DNA of 18,018 nt from Planctomycetota bacterium (GTDB lineage: Bacteria; Planctomycetota; Phycisphaerae; Phycisphaerales; SM1A02): the NCBI GenBank assembly GCA_022567855.1, contig JADFGE010000016.1, positions 1 to 18,018 on the forward strand, in the 5' to 3' direction. A program made the translations under genes and the position numbers. The notes under the pieces were generated by a model. It was given only the letters and a program-made list of their open reading frames with translations. It had not been told where the DNA came from and did not search any database. This document shows positions 14,287 to 18,018 of this stretch, one piece after another (the stretch's first letter is position 1; each line of letters begins with the position of its first letter).

Positions 14287-15683
14287 TTCAGTCCGAGACC
14301 GGAAGCACCACCTGAAAGGTAGTAATGACAGAAGGAGTCAAGCTTGCCATCCGGACGGATCACATGAGTGCAACAGCGGTCGATTCGATCCTGATCGTAC
14401 GTTGATGCGTCCATAAAGGGTTTTATGAAGATGCGGAACGGCTGATCGGGTCCGATCTCCAATTGCTTGAGCAGTTGGCCCAGCGGCTCGGTTTCACAGC
14501 CACAGCGCGCCAAGTCATCAACGTTGAAGTTCAGGCGATCGCGCAGAAATCCCTGCATTGCTGACAGATCAACCAGCCGACTCACGCCGACCGGCCCATC
14601 TGCCGTCCGCAGCAGGTAACCGATCGTGTGACAATTTGGATCGGCGCATGGCAAAGGCGTGAAATCGTCAATCGACAGCAATCCCTCCGACTGCTCCACG
14701 AGATTGAGGATCACGTCCCCGACTGATATCGGCGTGGGGGCTTCGGTCGCCACCGGCAACGATGACTCGACGTGCGGTGTCCGGCCGGTGTTGAACATCG
14801 GCTGGAAACATACGCCTCGGCAATGTGGGCGCTCCAGACCGAAACGAAACGCCTCGCCCAGATGGGGAAGTGTGACCGGCGTCACCACCATCACTAGCGT
14901 GGTGGGAACGCCAAGCTCACCCACCAGGTCGATCGCCTTGCGCCTGGTCTTTCTCAAGTCCGCTCCGCGAAGCTCCATTTGACCCTCTTGCTGCGGCCCA
15001 TCGAACTGAGCGTACAACTCGAACTTGCCATCACGGCGGCGCAACTCGCCAAGACGAGCGCGAAATCCTTCATCGGCCGCAATCCGCACCAGGTTGGTGT
15101 TGATGAGCACATAGCCGATCTCTTTATTGTCGAGCGACCATTGCAAAATCTCGAAGAACTGCGGGTGAATCGTCGGCTCACCGCCGGAGAGCTGCAAGAT
15201 GTCGATGAATCCCTTGCGATCGATGACGCCCTGCACCCGCCCCCGGAAGTTCTCGAATGTGATGCAGTCCACTTCATCTTCGATGCCCCAAGGTGAAGCA
15301 GCGTAGCACGTTGGACATTTGAGATTACATGAATCAACGATCTCGATCAGGGCGATGCACGTGGAGAGAACATCGAAGGGGTCGACCTTGGCATCGGTTC
15401 CTTCGGTCGGTGCGCACCTGCAGGACGGCCCGCAACTTGATGCGTTCTCCGGTGCGCCTCGCGGCAGGTGATAAAAACGCGGATCGTCGGCGATCGTGAC
15501 CTCGAAGTGGCCGTGCTCTGGACACGCCTTGGACATAATGACCCGACCGTCGCGCTCGTGAACCTCGGCCGGGATCGGTTCGAGACAGACCGGACAACGA
15601 CTCATGGTTGTTTTGAGCAGCTTCGAATCGAGCAGGATGTCGAGTTGTTCAATCACGTGTTGACGCTCCCTCTCGGCCGTCAC
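14283..15683 (-). CDS. Radical SAM protein, MJ0619/Tes-like (COG1964 group)
   Basis: The protein has 466 residues. An N-terminal metal site (Cys30, Cys33, Cys54, followed by His57: CPVC...CPEHGH) resembles a rubredoxin-like site. A Cys84/88/90 cluster follows, then the radical SAM motif CNLKCPTC (Cys119, 123, 126) and the SAM-binding LSGGEP (165-170). The C-terminal half carries further cysteines for auxiliary clusters: C346, C351, C394, C396, C437, C438 and C452. The ending FMDASTYDQDRIDRCC, then PDGKLDSFCHYY, is the hallmark of the MJ0619 family. Family members include the archaeal tetraether synthase Tes, which joins two lipid chain ends; MJ0619 itself was earlier proposed to be a pterin methylase. 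The start is GTG 15683; an ATG at 15605 would cut the conserved LLKTT.SRCP segment. It is followed by the Lgt-family gene with an ATGA overlap. The precise reaction is not shown by sequence. Confidence 0.85.
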   Translation of the reverse strand: MTAERERQHVIEQLDILLDSKLLKTTMSRCPVCLEPIPAEVHERDGRVIMSKACPEHGHFEVTIADDPRFYHLPRGAPENASSCGPSCRCAPTEGTDAKVDPFDVLSTCIALIEIVDSCNLKCPTCYAASPWGIEDEVDCITFENFRGRVQGVIDRKGFIDILQLSGGEPTIHPQFFEILQWSLDNKEIGYVLINTNLVRIAADEGFRARLGELRRRDGKFELYAQFDGPQQEGQMELRGADLRKTRRKAIDLVGELGVPTTLVMVVTPVTLPHLGEAFRFGLERPHCRGVCFQPMFNTGRTPHVESSLPVATEAPTPISVGDVILNLVEQSEGLLSIDDFTPLPCADPNCHTIGYLLRTADGPVGVSRLVDLSAMQGFLRDRLNFNVDDLARCGCETEPLGQLLKQLEIGPDQPFRIFIKPFMDASTYDQDRIDRCCTHVIRPDGKLDSFCHYYLSGGASGLGLK

Positions 15684-15766
15684 CGCCGAGCAAGGTGGAG
15701 GATCGATTCTTGTCCTGCTGTCCGCCAGTTTAACTCAGGACAGCTCTTGAGGACTCCAGAGGGAAT

Positions 15767-16318
15767 CTACCCAAAGGGCGGGTTGATCAGACAGGCGACA
15801 AATATAACGCACGGTGCGACAACGAACACCAGCAAAATGATGACGCAGACCGTGGTTCCAATCGCGCGCCAAATCGCCACCGGCCCGCGGGTGCGAATCC
15901 CCTCGGGAAGGCTGCGCCTCAGCATCGAGCGCACCTGGAAATAGCTGTTGAAACCCACCGCCACAATCATCGCATACCCGATGATCCATCCAATGTTCCA
16001 AATCTTCTCGCTTGTTGAAAGAGGCCCGCGCCAGATCATGCCTGGATCATCCCCGTTCACGATGAGGAAACCCGCCAGCATCATGCCCGCGATCGGCCAG
16101 CCGAGCCGAACGCAAATCTTCACGGCGCTGGGCCAGGGTTGAAGTCGGTTGGTTGATTGGGGCGAGTAGCTCGTGCCGCATTCCGGACAGTTGCCGCGAT
16201 CGGCCAGACCTACGAGCGAATAGCCGCACCAGTGACACCGTCCGGAGCCGTTGCCCGTACCGGCTGGCGCGGGGACCGGCTGATCCGGCGGCTCGACTCG
16301 CTCAGCCGTATCGTTCAC
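15767..16318 (-). CDS. Zinc-ribbon membrane protein, copy 1
   Basis: The protein has 183 residues from GTG 16318. A Pro-rich N-terminus is followed by a zinc ribbon CHWCGYSLVGL....CPECG (Cys28, 31, 44, 47). The common segment LQPWPSAVKICVRLGWPIAG leads into helix 1 (about 72-88), helix 2 (107-126) with NSYFQVRSMLRRSLPEGIRT after it, and helix 3 (152-178). Its function is unknown. The ribbon type is common in planctomycete small proteins. The gene ends 83 bases before the radical SAM gene on the same strand, so it is probably co-transcribed. An extra insert of about ten residues after helix 1 distinguishes it from the other two copies. Confidence 0.82.
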   Translation of the reverse strand: MNDTAERVEPPDQPVPAPAGTGNGSGRCHWCGYSLVGLADRGNCPECGTSYSPQSTNRLQPWPSAVKICVRLGWPIAGMMLAGFLIVNGDDPGMIWRGPLSTSEKIWNIGWIIGYAMIVAVGFNSYFQVRSMLRRSLPEGIRTRGPVAIWRAIGTTVCVIILLVFVVAPCVIFVACLINPPFG

Positions 16319-16390
16319 GGCCGGCCGCCGCTGCGCAATCGCAATAAGGTTGGAGAAAGTGACAACGGCGATATCTTCATCACATCGACC

Positions 16391-16915
16391 TCAGAACCGA
16401 CCCATGCTTGAGAGTAGGACCAGGCACCCAACCCCAAACACAAACGGTCCGCCGACGAAGACCAGCAGGATGATGACGCAGACGGTCGTTCCGATCTTGC
16501 GCCAGATCGCCACCGGTCCCTGAGTTCGGATCTGCTCGGGCAGACTACGGCGCAGCATCGAGCGGATCTGGAAATAGCTGTTGATCGTTACCGACACAAT
16601 CATTGTGTAGCCAATGATTGTGCCCAGCATCCGCAAATCGTTGCCCCAGGAGGATGCAAGAAAGGTAGCCGTCAACATTAGACCGGCGATGGGCCAACCA
16701 AGCCGAAGGCAGATCATCAGTGCGCTGGGCCAGGGTTGAAGTTGGTTGGCTGAATCGGGTGTGAAGCTTCGGCCGCATTCCGGGCAGTTCCCACGATCGG
16801 CCAAACCTTTGAGTGAATAGCCGCACCAGTGACACCGTCCGGAGCCGCTACCCGTACCCGCCGGCGGGGGGACCGGCTGATCCGGCGGCTCGGATCGCTC
16901 AGCGGTCTCGCTCAC
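16391..16915 (-). CDS. Zinc-ribbon membrane protein, copy 2
   Basis: The protein has 174 residues from GTG 16915 and the same architecture as copy 1: zinc ribbon with Cys28, 31, 44 and 47, the LQPWPSALMICLRLGWPIAG segment, three hydrophobic helices, and the conserved YFQIRSMLRRSLPEQIRTQG loop. Its first 30 residues are nearly the same as those of copy 1 (..ETAERSEPPDQPVP..), so copies 1 and 2 are the closest pair. Its downstream flank shares CATCGACCTCAG (plus-strand orientation) with that of copy 3. Function unknown. It lies 25 bases after the radical SAM remnant. Confidence 0.82.
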   Translation of the reverse strand: MSETAERSEPPDQPVPPPAGTGSGSGRCHWCGYSLKGLADRGNCPECGRSFTPDSANQLQPWPSALMICLRLGWPIAGLMLTATFLASSWGNDLRMLGTIIGYTMIVSVTINSYFQIRSMLRRSLPEQIRTQGPVAIWRKIGTTVCVIILLVFVGGPFVFGVGCLVLLSSMGRF

Positions 16916-16939
16916 ACGGGTAGGGTACCCGAAAGACGA

Positions 16940-17056
16940 TCATCGCGCCCCATGCAGGCAGCCGTCAGGTGGGATCGGCTTCAGACAAGCCGGACAACGA
17001 CGCGTCGCGGTCTTGATCAGCCGCGTCTTGGGGATAACGCTGAGGCTTTCGGTCAC
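16940..17056 (-). pseudogene. N-terminal remnant of a second MJ0619/Tes-like radical SAM gene
   Basis: A 38-codon frame from GTG 17056 to TGA 16942-16940 reads VTESLSVIPKTRLIKTATRR, CPACLKPIPPDG, then CLHGAR. It matches the N-terminus of the intact radical SAM protein (KLLKTTMSRCPVCLEPIPAE), including the first CxxC and the KT..(S/R)RCP.CL.PIP pattern. It lies after zinc-ribbon copy 3 in the same place and orientation as the intact radical SAM gene after copy 1. After PDG the match stops and the sequence runs into the start of copy 2. No radical SAM motif remains, so it cannot be an active enzyme. It is a relic of a duplicated unit that was mostly deleted. Confidence 0.78.
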
Positions 17057-17149
17057 GATTGAGGGCTCCTACCTCCGTCGTGCCCCTGGCGACCGTCCCC
17101 CAGACAAACCTCCCGGCAAGCGACGGATGATGGGCGCATAACATCGACC

Positions 17150-17680
17150 TCAGTTGGACCACTTAAAGTTCGAGAGCAGGATGAGGCACCCGACCCCAAA
17201 CACAACCGGTGCAACGGAGACCAGTATAATGATGACGCAGATCGTGGTTCCGATCTTGCGCCAGACCGCCACCGGCCCCTGTGTGCGTATTCCCTCGGGC
17301 AGGCTGCGCCTGACCATCGACCGGACCTGGAAATAGCTGTTGAAACCCACCGCCCCAACCATGGCGCACCCGATGATCATCCCGAGCACCCATGGCTCAA
17401 CGTCGCTGCCTGCGGTAACAAGGATGGACCCCGCAAACATCAGGCCCGCGATCGGCCAACCTAAGCGAAGGCAAATCTTCAAGGCGCTGGGCCACGGCTG
17501 AAGTCGCGCCGCCGTTTTGGGCGAGTAGCTCGTACCGCACTCCGGACATTTGCCGTGGAAAAAAGGTAGTCCCTTCAATTGATAGCCGCACCAGTGGCAG
17601 CGACCGGACGAAGCTATTCGCTTGCCAACGGACGGCTTCGTCGGCCTCGGTTGGCCTTGGGGCTGATCTTGGTCGGCCAT
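17150..17680 (-). CDS. Zinc-ribbon membrane protein, copy 3
   Basis: The protein has 176 residues from ATG 17680 and is the most diverged of the three copies in its N-terminus (MADQDQPQGQPRPTKPSVGK). It keeps the zinc ribbon (Cys28, 31, 45, 48; CHWCGYQLKGLPFF...CPECG), LQPWPSALKICLRLGWPIAG, the three helices and the RSMVRRSLPEGIRTQGPVAV loop. It is the first gene of the minus-strand cluster and shares a 152-bp intergenic region with the divergent gene at the right edge, where its promoter should lie. Function unknown. Confidence 0.82.
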   Translation of the reverse strand: MADQDQPQGQPRPTKPSVGKRIASSGRCHWCGYQLKGLPFFHGKCPECGTSYSPKTAARLQPWPSALKICLRLGWPIAGLMFAGSILVTAGSDVEPWVLGMIIGCAMVGAVGFNSYFQVRSMVRRSLPEGIRTQGPVAVWRKIGTTICVIIILVSVAPVVFGVGCLILLSNFKWSN

Positions 17681-17796
17681 GCCCGGTAGTCTACCACTGG
17701 TGACACGAGAGCGGTGGGCGAAAGACCCCGGGACCGTTGCGATATCAACCGGGCCAGCGTGGCTCGGTTCGTCCAGGCTCAGAGTAGCCCGCGCAA

Positions 17797-17824
17797 TTGC
17801 TCAATCGGCAGCGTGGCGTATACC
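17797..17824 (+). promoter_or_regulatory. Candidate promoter of the right-edge gene
   Basis: TTGCTC (17797-17802) and TATACC (17819-17824) are 16 bp apart. The -10 element ends only 8 bases before ATG 17833, so if real the transcript would have almost no leader. There is no Shine-Dalgarno sequence before that ATG, which fits a leaderless start. Confidence 0.25.
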
Positions 17825-17832
17825 TTGTGCTG

Positions 17833-18018
17833 ATGATGAGTCAGCCATCTGCTATAGCAAGCCAAGAGTTCGTCTCACTGGGGCTCTCCCCCGACGTGGC
17901 CGGTGAACTCTGTTGTGCGATTGAGAAGGGTGTTGCCGAGGGTGATCCCGAGAAGGCTTGGTGGCGGATTTGCGCGGATATTTTACGACCCGAGCAGCCG
18001 TTTGAAGCGCATCTTCGG
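17833..18018 (+). CDS. N-terminal part of an unidentified protein, possibly AMP-dependent synthetase-like
   Basis: The frame is open from ATG 17833 to the window edge (62 codons): MMSQPSAIASQEFVSLGL, then SPDVAGELCCAIEKGVAEGD and PEKAWWRICADILRPEQPFE. The acidic helical lead followed by W..I...IL.P..PFE.H resembles the N-terminal region of some acyl-CoA synthetase-like proteins with an AMP-binding domain. The segment is too short to be sure. It diverges from the zinc-ribbon cluster. ATG 17836 and GTG 17827 are also possible starts. Confidence 0.6.
   Translation, partial: MMSQPSAIASQEFVSLGLSPDVAGELCCAIEKGVAEGDPEKAWWRICADILRPEQPFEAHLR

Noticed and set aside
15603..15683. ATG 15605 as the true start of the radical SAM protein
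   Set aside because: The 26 residues before it include LLKTT, which is matched by LIKTA in the relic copy, so the longer GTG start is preferred.
16829..17062. A plus-strand frame of 77 codons over the start of zinc-ribbon copy 2 and the radical SAM relic
   Set aside because: It is antisense to the zinc-ribbon start and to the relic, both of which have homologues in the window.
1..18018. Mobile element or genomic island behind the duplications
   Set aside because: No transposase, integrase, terminal inverted repeats or tRNA attachment site was seen. The duplicated pieces fit tandem duplication and deletion better.

Overview
The window looks like a piece of a GC-rich chromosome from a member of the Planctomycetota, most likely the Phycisphaerae or a neighbouring lineage. 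This rests on the style of the proteins: three small membrane proteins with a CxxCGYxLxGL...CPECG zinc ribbon, a PepSY-TM protein, and a short anti-sigma factor without cysteines. No rRNA, tRNA, CRISPR array, insertion sequence or phage gene was seen. The lineage is an inference and was not tested by any search.

Layout from left to right. A truncated UDP-glucuronate decarboxylase-like gene leaves the window on the minus strand (1-256). On the plus strand follow anhydro-N-acetylmuramic acid kinase (anmK, 341-1489), a CPBP-family intramembrane protease homologue (1611-2558), a leftover 3' fragment of a second anmK (2583-2843) and a PepSY-TM protein (2892-3440). A minus-strand operon at 5467-3447 encodes a lipoprotein, an ECF sigma factor and its likely membrane anti-sigma factor. 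A CPA2 cation/proton antiporter with an RCK domain (plus, 5823-7511) converges on a complete cobalamin-dependent methionine synthase, metH (minus, 7527-11054). An ABC exporter of the NatA/NatB type (11213-13556, plus) comes next.

The right third is the most unusual part. Reading right to left on the minus strand, there are three diverged tandem copies of a zinc-ribbon membrane protein (17680-17150, 16915-16391, 16318-15767). They are followed by a radical SAM enzyme of the MJ0619/COG1964 group (15683-14283), the family of the archaeal tetraether lipid synthase Tes. The radical SAM gene overlaps by ATGA with an Lgt-family membrane protein (14286-13534) in which the conserved His of the HGG motif appears to be Thr. 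Between zinc-ribbon copies 3 and 2 lies a 38-codon remnant of the N-terminus of a second radical SAM gene. This suggests that a [zinc ribbon + radical SAM] unit was duplicated and then partly deleted.

Taken together, the right-hand cluster is a candidate membrane-lipid modification locus: a radical SAM enzyme for C-C coupling or methylation of lipid chains, a divergent Lgt-fold protein that probably handles a phospholipid, and repeated small membrane proteins of unknown role. The functional link is an inference. What the sequence shows directly is the motif content, the gene overlap and the remnant copies. At the right edge a plus-strand gene starts at 17833 and runs out of the window.
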